Source: Microbispora sp. NBC_01189 (lineage in GTDB: Bacteria > Actinomycetota > Actinomycetes > Streptosporangiales > Streptosporangiaceae). Taken from it: a stretch of DNA of 64,000 nt. The notes under the pieces were generated by a model. It was given only the letters and a program-made list of their open reading frames with translations, ran no database searches and was not told where the DNA came from. The position numbers and the translations under genes are program-made. Positions 1-6,842 of this stretch are shown piece by piece. The DNA lies in the NCBI RefSeq assembly GCF_036010665.1, contig NZ_CP108581.1, positions 5,389,501 through 5,453,500 of the forward strand, in the 5' to 3' direction. How positions within the stretch are numbered: the stretch's first letter is position 1; each line of letters begins with the position of its first letter.

Positions 1-609
1 CGTGTCGGGGTCCTCGGCGTGCAGCGCGCTGCCCGCGCCGCCGTCCGCGACGGCGGCCATCAGCTTCTCGTCGTACCCGAGCCCGTAGCCGAGCGCGGTC
101 GTGGAGACGTGGTGGTGCAGGGCGTCGGAGGCGATGCCGGCCAGCGCGGCATGGTCGACGATCCCGAGGTTGGCGTGGCCGTCGGAGATCAGGAGCAGGG
201 TGGCGCCCGACTCGCCGACCACCCGCCGGGCCTCCTGGACGCCCCGGAGCAGCCCACTGGACAGGTCGGTCGACCCACCCGGCTTGAGGGCGGCGATCGC
301 CCGCCTGGCCGCGGCCTTGTCGGTGAGCGGCCCGGCGGGGATCTCCACCCGGGCGGTGTCGTCGAAGCTGACCAGGCCGAAGTTGTCGGCGGGGTCGAGC
401 CGGTCGACCAGCCCGAGCAGGGCACCCTTGGCGCCCTCCAGAGGCGGTCCGGACATGGAGCCGCTGCGGTCGAGGACGACCTCCAGGGTGGCGGGCGGGC
501 GATCGCCCCTGTCGTCCGGCGGCGGAGCGGTGAGCTTCAGCAGGACGTCGATCTCGTCCCCGGTTTCCAGCGGGACGACGGAGAAACCGAGGTGGGCGTC
601 GATATGCAT
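1..609 (-). CDS. von Willebrand factor A domain protein, 3' end outside window
   Basis: The frame reads leftwards from an ATG at 609 and is still open at base 1, so only about 203 N-terminal residues are visible. A complete MIDAS metal site can be read: LDRSGSMSG (DxSxS) near residue 45, GGSTDLSSG near 110 and ISDGHAN near 143. The N-terminus (HLGFSVVPLETGDE) has no signal peptide or membrane segment, which suggests a cytoplasmic vWA protein, a family often involved in metal-dependent protein contacts. AGAGG lies 5 bases upstream of the ATG. The methyltransferase gene upstream on the same strand ends 88 bases away. The product of the full gene cannot be named from this part. Confidence 0.8.
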   Translation of the reverse strand, partial: MHIDAHLGFSVVPLETGDEIDVLLKLTAPPPDDRGDRPPATLEVVLDRSGSMSGPPLEGAKGALLGLVDRLDPADNFGLVSFDDTARVEIPAGPLTDKAAARRAIAALKPGGSTDLSSGLLRGVQEARRVVGESGATLLLISDGHANLGIVDHAALAGIASDALHHHVSTTALGYGLGYDEKLMAAVADGGAGSALHAEDPDT

Positions 610-697
610 CAGGACCTCTGCGAGGGGAAGAGGGAACCGCATTACGCAATGCGATGCAGCGATCACACCATATAGCTCGTGAACCTGATACACAAGC

Positions 698-1900
698 TCA
701 AGATGGTGCCGGTAGTGCCAGAGCGGGCATCCGAGGGTGCCACAGGTGTTGCCCGCTGGGGGTCACGCGCAGCCGGAAGGAGCCGGGACCTGCGTCGTCG
801 GACGCGTCATAGGCGCTGATGACGGCCTCGATCCGCTCCCAGAGTTTCACCGGCCCGCGCTCGCGTACCTCCCAGCCGCCGTCGCGAGGGGTGATGGTCG
901 CGACCGAGCCGCTGACGACGTCGACCAGTTGCACGACGTCTCCGACGCCGGTCATCTGCGCGTCCGGTACGGCGCACTGGGCGAGGAAGCGAAGGTGGAA
1001 GGCCTCGTCGGTGGCCGCGTTGATCCGCTGCGGGTCGTGCCGGGCGGGTCGCGGGGTCTCCGGCGGCCCGGCGGCCCAGTGGTCGGGGTTGCCGAACGCG
1101 GGCGCCGCATGGGCGCGGGCCGGCATGAAGGAGATGGTGCCGTCCAGCAGCGGCCCCTCGGCCGTGCCGTCGTCGGACACCGTCAGCAGGACGCGGGCGT
1201 AGCCGTACAGCCAGCCGCTGAGAGGGAGCAGGATCTTCCCGCCGGGCCGGGTCTGCGCCACGAGCGCGGGCGGGACGGAACGGAAGGAGCAGGCGGCGAC
1301 GATCCGGTCGAAGGGCGCTTCGGGCCAGTAGCCGTAAAGGCCGTCAGCGGTGGCGAGATTGGGGCTGTAGCCACACCCGTGCAGCGCCGTCGCCGCCTGG
1401 TCGAGCCTGCGGCTGTCGGCCTCGATGGAGGTGAGGCCGGTGGAGCCGAGTCGTTCGCAGGCCAGAGCGGTGGAGTAGCCGGTGCCCGTGCCGATCTCCA
1501 GCACGCTGTGCCCCTCGTGGAGGTCCGCGTCGGCCCACATCCGAAGCACCAGCGACGGCAGCGTGGAAGAGGAGGTCGGCGCCCCGCCGTGCCGTTCCAC
1601 GGGGTCCTTCCAGTCGGGTTCGTCGCCGTCGAACTGAGTGATCAGTGTCGTGTCGGAGTAGGCCGCTTCCAGCCAGCGCTCCTGGTCGAGCTCCGCGGTG
1701 ACCGGCTCCCACACCGGCAGTCCCAGATCGTCCCGGTCCTCGGCGGGCAGGTAGAAGCCGGGCACGAAGCGATGACGCGGCACTGTGGCGACGGCGTCGT
1801 GCCAGCTCGGATCGTCGAGCACGCCCTCCGCGACGAGTGACGCGGTCATCGCCTCGCGCCGGTCGGCCGCCGCCGTTTCACAGTCGTACCTCTCGGCCAT
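698..1900 (-). CDS. PIMT-like O-methyltransferase of a graspetide-type RiPP locus
   Basis: This 400-residue protein has the protein-L-isoaspartate O-methyltransferase fold: a PRHRFVPGFYLP segment near residue 44 and the SAM-binding motif VLEIGTGTGYSTAL near 133. The C-terminal extension of about 180 residues ends in LRVTPSGQHLWHP, which classical PIMT (about 210 residues) lacks. In graspetide clusters such as fuscimiditide, a PIMT homologue of this kind methylates an Asp of the cross-linked peptide to drive aspartimide formation. The gene overlaps the end of the ATP-grasp gene by 23 bases, so the two are probably co-translated. AGGAGGG lies about 11 bases before the ATG. The role in this locus is inferred from context, because the precursor next to it looks damaged. 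A paralogue is encoded at 6839-7945. Confidence 0.82.
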   Translation of the reverse strand: MAERYDCETAAADRREAMTASLVAEGVLDDPSWHDAVATVPRHRFVPGFYLPAEDRDDLGLPVWEPVTAELDQERWLEAAYSDTTLITQFDGDEPDWKDPVERHGGAPTSSSTLPSLVLRMWADADLHEGHSVLEIGTGTGYSTALACERLGSTGLTSIEADSRRLDQAATALHGCGYSPNLATADGLYGYWPEAPFDRIVAACSFRSVPPALVAQTRPGGKILLPLSGWLYGYARVLLTVSDDGTAEGPLLDGTISFMPARAHAAPAFGNPDHWAAGPPETPRPARHDPQRINAATDEAFHLRFLAQCAVPDAQMTGVGDVVQLVDVVSGSVATITPRDGGWEVRERGPVKLWERIEAVISAYDASDDAGPGSFRLRVTPSGQHLWHPRMPALALPAPS

Positions 1901-2882
1901 GAAAGCCGCATCCCTCCTGTTCGTCGGTGAGGGCGGCGGCGAACGCCTCGGCGATCCGGTCGGCGTCCGGCAGCCAGCCCCATTGTCCGTTCGGGTTGCA
2001 CTCGATCCAGACCCAGTGCCGCGGGTCGTCTCCGTCCCCGGTCAGCGCGAAGTCGAAGCAGCCGAATGTCAGGCCGAACCAGGCCAGATATCGGTGCAAA
2101 GCGGCCTCGATCGCGGGTGGGACCGGGATGGGCGTGTGCTGGAGTTCGTCCCAGTCTCCGCGTCGCCAGTCCAGCAGGCGATCGGGGGTGGTGATCCGCT
2201 GGGCGAAGAGGTGACGGCCGACGACGGTCACCCGGGCGTCGCCGGTCTTCGGCACCTCGGCCTGTAACAGATGGGCGGTCACCGCCAGCGAATCGTCGAA
2301 GCCGCCGGGATCCACCCGCTGTGCCCAGATCGCCCCGGCACGACCGTCCTCGGCCCGTGGCAGACCCCGGAAGGTCTTGCAGACGACAGGGCCGTGGCCG
2401 GTGGCGAACTCGCGCGCGGCGTCGACGTCATTGGTGACCAGCGTCGCGGGGACGGTGAGCCCCAGTCTCCTGGCGGCCTGGAGCTGTGCGGGCTTGAACT
2501 CGGCGCGGGCCACCGCCGCCGGGTGGTTCACGTACCTCGCTCCGTGCAGATGATTCAGCACGCGACCGAGCCCGTGCCGGGCCTCGGCCGTGGCGAAGTC
2601 GCGCTCCTGCTGGGGGAGCTGGGTGAACCTGGCCGCGTACGGCGTGGGGCGGCGGTAGTAGACCGCCCCCACTTCTCCCAGCTCCACCTCGCGGCTGGTC
2701 GTGCGCAACCGCCCGCTCCACGTCGCCGCTCCGGCGTCGAGGCGGGCGCTGAACGTCAGGTCGGGGCCGATGTCGCCCGGGTCGACCCGGGCGACCGGCA
2801 CACCGCGCTCGTTCAGCGCCGCGATGACCATGTCGGCGGTGACGTCCTCCAGGGACGTCACCACCAGGACCAGGGAAGTCAC
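1878..2882 (-). CDS. tgmB: ATP-grasp ribosomal peptide maturase (TgmB-like)
   Basis: The 334-residue product fits the ATP-grasp ligase family that forms side-chain ester or amide links in graspetide RiPPs. The N-terminal pre-ATP-grasp domain contains the YYRRPTPYAARF segment (about residues 75-86). The central part carries VVCKTFRGL, a nucleotide-binding lysine region near 167. The C-terminus carries FDFALTGDG and VWIECNPNGQWGW (about 277-304), the metal-ligand region typical of this family. The start is a GTG at 2882, only 5 bases after the TGA that would close the precursor frame. No strong ribosome site is visible, so translation is probably coupled to the upstream small gene. Partners are the broken precursor upstream and the PIMT-like gene downstream. 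Confidence 0.85.
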   Translation of the reverse strand: MTSLVLVVTSLEDVTADMVIAALNERGVPVARVDPGDIGPDLTFSARLDAGAATWSGRLRTTSREVELGEVGAVYYRRPTPYAARFTQLPQQERDFATAEARHGLGRVLNHLHGARYVNHPAAVARAEFKPAQLQAARRLGLTVPATLVTNDVDAAREFATGHGPVVCKTFRGLPRAEDGRAGAIWAQRVDPGGFDDSLAVTAHLLQAEVPKTGDARVTVVGRHLFAQRITTPDRLLDWRRGDWDELQHTPIPVPPAIEAALHRYLAWFGLTFGCFDFALTGDGDDPRHWVWIECNPNGQWGWLPDADRIAEAFAAALTDEQEGCGFHGREVRL

Positions 2883-2887
2883 CGCGT

Positions 2888-3039
2888 TCAGTCCGACTCG
2901 TAGTCGGTGTTCGTGCGAAGTAGCGGGCCGTCTGCGTCGCCGCGTCCAGAGTCACCTTCGCGTACGTCGGCGCACCTGATGCCAGCCGGTCGGTGACCAG
3001 CCGCATCGCCCACGGTGCGACCTGCGCGTGCGTCGCCAT
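2888..3039 (-). pseudogene. graspetide precursor peptide, frame disrupted
   Basis: An ATG at 3039 has an excellent ribosome site (GGGGAGG, 6 bases upstream). It opens a leader-like peptide containing APTYAKVTLDAATQTARY, the type of conserved leader seen in actinobacterial ATP-grasp-modified precursors. After ARYFA the frame leaves the expected path and runs on, without a stop, into tgmB until 2428. In the neighbouring frame the same DNA (2888-2911) encodes NTDYESD followed by a stop 5 bases before tgmB. That acidic Thr/Asp/Glu tail is what a graspetide core would look like. A single-base shift would give a peptide of about 50 residues. The core also seems short, so an internal deletion is as likely as a point frameshift or a sequencing error. 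Confidence 0.62.
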
Positions 3040-3276
3040 GTGTTGCCTCCCCGTTCGTCGCGGCCCGATGGGCGTCGCTCAGCGCCCACTCGAAGGTGAG
3101 CAGCCTTCCGCTCACCTGGGACCACAACTTTAGATATAGCAGAGAGTTGTCATATCATCACTCTCGATAATCGATCCGAGGTGGAAGTCGCAGCGGAAGG
3201 GCTTTGAGAGCCGCGGTCCAGTGGTCACAGCACATGCGCCGATGAATGGTGGAGGCGCAATCAGCGGAGGGGACTG
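3040..3276. other. AT-rich divergent intergenic region
   Basis: No convincing gene. The segment around 3130-3175 (containing TAGATATAGCAG and TCATATCATCACTC) is clearly richer in A and T than its surroundings. It lies between the leftward RiPP operon and the rightward XRE remnant, so it probably holds the divergent promoters. I could not fix reliable -35/-10 pairs. Confidence 0.4.
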
Positions 3277-3456
3277 ATGGGCGTGGGTGAGCGCACGACA
3301 TGGTCGGACAAACGCGATGGGATCATGAGCCGCCTCGGAGCAGGAGCCGCCTACGAGGCCGCTCGCCTCCGCTTCGAACTCGGCGACGCGGTACGGCGAC
3401 GTCGCGAGCAACTCGGCCTGACGCAGGCGGAACTGGCCGTACGTGCCGACCGTTGA
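3277..3456 (+). pseudogene. XRE-family helix-turn-helix regulator, truncated
   Basis: An ATG at 3277 with GGAGGGG 5 bases upstream opens a 59-residue frame. It contains YEAARLRFELGDAVRRRRE and QLGLTQAELAVRADR, the N-terminal helices and first half of an XRE helix-turn-helix of the HigA-type antitoxin class, and then meets TGA just before the recognition helix. The missing part appears to resume at about 3638-3682, where one frame reads ANMVSRIEQEET, a typical recognition-helix sequence. Between the two pieces lies a 150-base segment similar to 4698-4848. I infer an interrupted gene. No toxin partner is seen next to it. Confidence 0.6.
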
Positions 3457-3461
3457 GCCGC

Positions 3462-3611
3462 CACAGCGACGCCGGACGGCTGTGGGCCGGCCAGGAGTAG
3501 CCGTTCCCCCGGTGCCACGGGAGACGGGGACGTGCCGTACGGTCAATGGCGTCGACCTGCCTGAGCTGTGCCGGACCATCGGGCAGCAGGAGGCCATCGC
3601 TGTGCAGGCGG
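3462..3611 (+). pseudogene. Degenerate copy of the small gene at 4695
   Basis: This 150-base segment aligns with 4698-4848 with one single-base indel and, by eye, about 80 percent identity. In the frame matching the intact copy it reads HSDAGRLWAGQE, then an in-frame TAG and a frame slip, then later fragments corresponding to ELCR and QQEAIA. It is therefore a decayed paralogue. It sits between the two halves of the XRE remnant. Confidence 0.6.
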
Positions 3612-3712
3612 CTCAGGGGCAGGCGAGGGCGGTCGGGTCGGCTCCGGCGAACATGGTCTCCCGCATCGAGCAGGAGGAGACGATGGCCGGGCACGCCCAG
3701 GCATGCGGGCTC

Positions 3713-4492
3713 TCAGTCCGGGATGGCGAAGGTGTACGACCACATGAACCGGCTCGCGGCATGCACGCCCCTGGCGTACTCGACCACCCGGCCCTCGGCG
3801 GTGCGGGTGGTACGTCGCACCTCGACGACGGGTTCGCCCGGCGGCAGTTCGAGGAGCAGGGTCTCGTCGGCGGTGGGCATCCTGGCGTTGAGGTCTTCGG
3901 TGATCTCGTGTGGAGCGAGACCCCTGTCGGTCAGCACGCGGAAGCCGCCGCCCGGGCTGGCGATCCCGGGCGAGGGGTCGATCAGGGGCGATCCCTCCAC
4001 GTCCTCGACGCGGTAGTAACTGGTCATGGCGTGGGTGGGGACGCCGTCGCGGGTCATGACGCGGGCCCGCTCGTAGACCATGGTGCCGGGCTGGAGTCCG
4101 AGCGCGGCGACGACGTATTCGTCGGCCTCGACGAGGCTCACTTCTTGCGTCTGGTGGCCCTGCTGACGGGTGCCCGCCGAGCCGTCGTGCTCGTTCTTGT
4201 ACGCCTCGACCGTGGTGTCCTGCCAGCGGTTGCGTGCGTACCGGTCCGGCCCGAGGCGCCGGATCGGGTACGGCTCGCGTACGTAGGCGCCTGAGCCGTG
4301 CCGGGTGTCCACCAGCCCCTCGGTCTTGAGCAGGATCAGTGCCTTGCTCGCCGTGCTGCGGGACACGCCGTAACGGTCGGCCAGGTCTCGTACCGAAGGC
4401 AGCTTCGCCGCTGGGGGCAGGCGGCCGGCGGTGATGTCATCTCTCAGGTCGGCCACTATGCGGCGGACCGGTGACCGCGGGTCTGCGTGCAT
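3713..4492 (-). CDS. GntR/UTRA-type transcriptional regulator
   Basis: The 259-residue protein starts with a GntR winged helix: SPVRRIVADLRDDITAGRLP, then SVRDLADRYGVSRSTASKAL (residues about 7-60). A UTRA-like effector domain follows, with PGTMVYERARVMTRDG and ELPPGEPVVEVRRTT (about 100-259). I chose the ATG at 4492 because it immediately precedes the winged helix and has AAGG 8 bases upstream; longer upstream frames would read through the operator region. Two near-identical palindromic sites lie just upstream, between this gene and the divergent small gene, which suggests autoregulation. The ligand is unknown. Confidence 0.85.
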   Translation of the reverse strand: MHADPRSPVRRIVADLRDDITAGRLPPAAKLPSVRDLADRYGVSRSTASKALILLKTEGLVDTRHGSGAYVREPYPIRRLGPDRYARNRWQDTTVEAYKNEHDGSAGTRQQGHQTQEVSLVEADEYVVAALGLQPGTMVYERARVMTRDGVPTHAMTSYYRVEDVEGSPLIDPSPGIASPGGGFRVLTDRGLAPHEITEDLNARMPTADETLLLELPPGEPVVEVRRTTRTAEGRVVEYARGVHAASRFMWSYTFAIPD

Positions 4493-4508
4493 GCGGACCA
4501 CCTTAGCG

Positions 4509-4526
4509 AAGTGTCGTAGGCCATTT
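4509..4526. promoter_or_regulatory. Half-conserved GntR operator
   Basis: AAGTGTCGTAGGCCATTT matches the left half of the better palindrome at 4559-4576 (AAGTGTCxTAGG) but has a degenerate right half. It lies 17 bases upstream of the GntR start. Probably a second binding site of the same regulator. Confidence 0.5.
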
Positions 4527-4558
4527 TCTGACCTCCAGACGAGAAGTTCTGTAGGGTC

Positions 4559-4576
4559 AAGTGTCATAGGACACTT
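4559..4576. promoter_or_regulatory. Palindromic GntR operator
   Basis: AAGTGTCATAGGACACTT is an almost perfect inverted repeat (AAGTGTC x TA x GACACTT). It lies between the leftward GntR gene and the rightward small gene, where an autoregulatory operator is expected. Confidence 0.62.
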
Positions 4577-4694
4577 TGCGGCCCTGTCCAACCTCCCTCC
4601 TGGAACGGACCCCCAAACGTGAGTAGGTCCAGAGATGGCAGATGGTGGAGTAGCAATTCCCTCCGGCCCGGCGGCGTTCGCCGGGTGGAGGATC

Positions 4695-4994
4695 ATGCAC
4701 AGCGACGTCGGGCGGTTGTGGGCCAGCCGGGAGCGGCCGTTCCCCGGTGCCGCCGAGGAGGCGGGGGCGTTCCGTACGGTCGACGGCGACGACCTGCGTG
4801 AGCTGTGCCGGGCGATCGCGCAGCAGGAGGCCATCGCCGAGCAGGCGGAGAACCTCTCGGCGAGGGACGGCACGGCACAGCCGGCGCGTCCGTGGGACAC
4901 CCGCGGCCACGCGGTGAACTCAGGCGGATTTTCCAGCCAGCGCCGTGTCGCGGAGCCTGGACGCGCAGCGGACGAGCGATGCGACCGCCGGTGA
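4695..4994 (+). CDS. Small protein of unknown function, divergent from GntR
   Basis: I do not recognise the family. From the ATG at 4695 (GGAGG 3 bases upstream) the frame gives 99 residues with a conserved-looking core: HSDVGRLWASRERPFPG, FRTVDGDDLRELCRAIAQQEA. An in-frame ATG at 4635 would add 20 residues but has a weak ribosome site. A decayed copy exists at 3462-3611, and it retains the core, which supports the core being real coding sequence. The last 75 bases overlap the convergent LysR gene, so the true C-terminus may be less conserved. Its place beside the GntR operators suggests it is controlled by that regulator. Confidence 0.55.
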   Translation: MHSDVGRLWASRERPFPGAAEEAGAFRTVDGDDLRELCRAIAQQEAIAEQAENLSARDGTAQPARPWDTRGHAVNSGGFSSQRRVAEPGRAADERCDRR

Positions 4995-5798
4995 GCGACT
5001 GCTCGGCGGCCATGCGATCACCGTGGTGACGTCCGGCGCGTCGACGACGGGCACCGCGACGTGTTCGGGCCACTGCCAGGCCCGGCTGGAGGCCGGGATG
5101 ACGAGCAGCGTCCTGCCGAGCGCCACGAGCTGGGCGAGCTGCGACTGGGTGTGCACCTCCGGTCCGGGCCCGTCCGGGTAGGAGCCGTCGAGCCGGGGCC
5201 AGCGGGCGATCGGCAGGTCCGGCACGTCGCGTACGTCCGCCAGCGTGAGCCGATCGCGGGACGCGAGCGGATGCGCCGCGGGGAGAATCGCGACCTGGCC
5301 CTCGACGTGGAGGTCCTCGGTGTCGAACCCGGCGAGGTCGTCGTACGGCCGGTGCACGAGGGCCACGTCGGCGCGTCCGTCGCGGAGCAGGCCCGCCTGC
5401 TCGCCGACCTCGCACAGGAGGACCTCGACCGGTGCCGCGCCGGGCTCTCTCGCGAACGCGTCGAGGAGCCGTTGCAGCAGCTCATGGGATGCCCCGGCCT
5501 TCGACGCGAGCACCAGCGGCCGCTTCGGATCACCGGCACGCCGCGTCCGGCGCGCGGCGGCCGCCACCGCGTCGAGGGCCGTTCCGGCCTCCCGAAGCAG
5601 CACCCGGCCGGCGTCGGTGAGCGCCACTCCGCGACGGTTCCGATCGAGAAGCCGGACACCGAGCCGCCGCTCCAGCTGGCCGATCGCGCGGGAGAGCGGC
5701 GGCTGTGCGATCCCGAGCCGGTCGGCGGCGCGTCCGAAGTGCAGTTCCTCGGCGACGGCGACGAAATACCGGAGCTCGCGGGTCTCGAGGTCGTCCAC
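4920..5798 (-). CDS. LysR-family transcriptional regulator
   Basis: The 292-residue protein begins with the LysR winged helix: LETRELRYFVAVAEELHFGR, then AADRLGIAQPPLSRAIGQLE and LLDRNRRGVALTDAG (residues 4-70). A periplasmic-binding-like effector domain follows. It is divergent from the short-chain dehydrogenase gene at 5881, with an 82-base gap containing a perfect 9-bp inverted repeat. That arrangement usually means the regulator controls both itself and the SDR gene. The inducer is unknown. Confidence 0.9.
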   Translation of the reverse strand: MDDLETRELRYFVAVAEELHFGRAADRLGIAQPPLSRAIGQLERRLGVRLLDRNRRGVALTDAGRVLLREAGTALDAVAAAARRTRRAGDPKRPLVLASKAGASHELLQRLLDAFAREPGAAPVEVLLCEVGEQAGLLRDGRADVALVHRPYDDLAGFDTEDLHVEGQVAILPAAHPLASRDRLTLADVRDVPDLPIARWPRLDGSYPDGPGPEVHTQSQLAQLVALGRTLLVIPASSRAWQWPEHVAVPVVDAPDVTTVIAWPPSSRSPAVASLVRCASRLRDTALAGKSA

Positions 5799-5815
5799 GG
5801 GCGGAGCCTACCGGC

Positions 5816-5834
5816 TGATACCCGCCGGGTATCA
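5816..5834. promoter_or_regulatory. LysR-type operator between divergent genes
   Basis: TGATACCCGCCGGGTATCA is a perfect inverted repeat with 9-bp arms around one base. It has the T-N11-A core geometry of LysR binding sites and lies 17 bases upstream of the lysR start. Confidence 0.7.
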
Positions 5835-5880
5835 CAGCCCACTCAGACGGTGTTGGACGGCAAGGACGCGGCTCGCGAGC

Positions 5881-6606
5881 ATGGATCGCATGAACGACAG
5901 GAAGACCGCGCTGGTGACCGGCGCGAACAAGGGAATCGGCTTCGCCATCGCCCAGGGTCTCGGGGCGATCGGCTTCACGGTGGCGGTGGGGGCGCGCGAC
6001 GACGTCAGGCTCAAGGAGGCCGTCGAGCGGCTGCGTGCGGCGGGCGCCGACGCGTTCGGGGTCGCGCTCGACGTCACCTCCGACGACAGCGTCGCCGCGG
6101 CGGCGGAGACGATCGAGCGGACGGCGGGGCGGCTCGACGTGCTCGTCAACAACGCGGGCATCTCCGGCCGGATGGACGGTGGCGCGCAGGATCCGACGAC
6201 GCTCGACCTCGACGTCGTCCGCACCGTCCTCGACACGAACGTGTTCGGGGTCGTCCGGGTGACGAACGCGATGCTCCCGCTGCTCCTCCGCGCGGACTCG
6301 CCGCGCATCGTCAACATGTCGAGCACCATGGGCTCGCTGACGCTGCAGACCGGCCCGATCCTGGCCGCGTACGCGCCGTCGAAGACGATGCTCAACGGCA
6401 TCACGACCCAGTACGCCCGCCGGCTCGCCGACACGAAGGTCATCGTGAACGCCTGCTGCCCGGGCTACGTGGCGACCGACTTCACCGGTTTCAACGCGCC
6501 GCGGACGCCCGAGCAGGGCGCCGCGATCGCGATCAGGCTCGCCACCCTGCCGGACGACGGACCGCGCGGCGGCTTCTTCGACGACGAGGGCGTCGTCCCC
6601 TGGTGA
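5881..6606 (+). CDS. Short-chain dehydrogenase/reductase
   Basis: A classical SDR of 241 residues. The cofactor glycine motif TGANKGIGFAIAQ is at about residues 13-25, NNAGISG at about 90, the catalytic Ser in NMSSTMGSL near 143, and the YAPSK catalytic pair (Tyr163, Lys167). An NADPH-dependent carbonyl reduction of an unknown substrate is likely. The start may be the ATG at 5881 or the one at 5890; neither has a strong ribosome site. The divergent LysR gene is the probable regulator. Confidence 0.88.
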   Translation: MDRMNDRKTALVTGANKGIGFAIAQGLGAIGFTVAVGARDDVRLKEAVERLRAAGADAFGVALDVTSDDSVAAAAETIERTAGRLDVLVNNAGISGRMDGGAQDPTTLDLDVVRTVLDTNVFGVVRVTNAMLPLLLRADSPRIVNMSSTMGSLTLQTGPILAAYAPSKTMLNGITTQYARRLADTKVIVNACCPGYVATDFTGFNAPRTPEQGAAIAIRLATLPDDGPRGGFFDDEGVVPW

Positions 6607-6710
6607 TGTCGTGCCGGAGCTGTCATTCGCATCGGCCCGCAAGCTGAAATATGGGAGCCTGAGCATCAGCCAGGGTTTCACTCGTGGCCCTCCAAATTCG
6701 AGGGGGAAAT

Positions 6711-6842
6711 ATGGGTGACAACGAGGAGAAGAAGCCTCCCAAGCGCGCGGGACCACAGAAGCAGGACAAGCCGCTCAAAGTCGAACGTCCGGGGAAGGAG
6801 ACGGGAGACGGAGCGGCCAAAGGCAGGCGGCACGGCAAATGA
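6711..6842 (+). CDS. Candidate imiditide-type RiPP precursor peptide
   Basis: A 43-residue frame with a strong ribosome site (GAGGGGG, 4 bases before the ATG). Its TGA overlaps the ATG of the next gene (ATGA). The peptide is extremely hydrophilic: Lys and Arg make up roughly a third of it, the start is MGDNEEKKPPKRAG, and the C-terminal part holds an Asp-Gly in KETGDGAAKG, the kind of site prone to aspartimide formation. Imiditides, described from Nonomuraea, are linear RiPPs made from exactly two genes: a charged precursor and a PIMT-type methyltransferase. The gene pair here fits that architecture, but modification of this peptide is inference. Confidence 0.65.
   Translation: MGDNEEKKPPKRAGPQKQDKPLKVERPGKETGDGAAKGRRHGK

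Noticed and set aside
2888..3127. 79-residue leftward frame covering the graspetide precursor
   Set aside because: Its N-terminal part is nonsense relative to the leader frame. Only its last residues (NTDYESD) make sense, as the out-of-frame core of the precursor at 3039.
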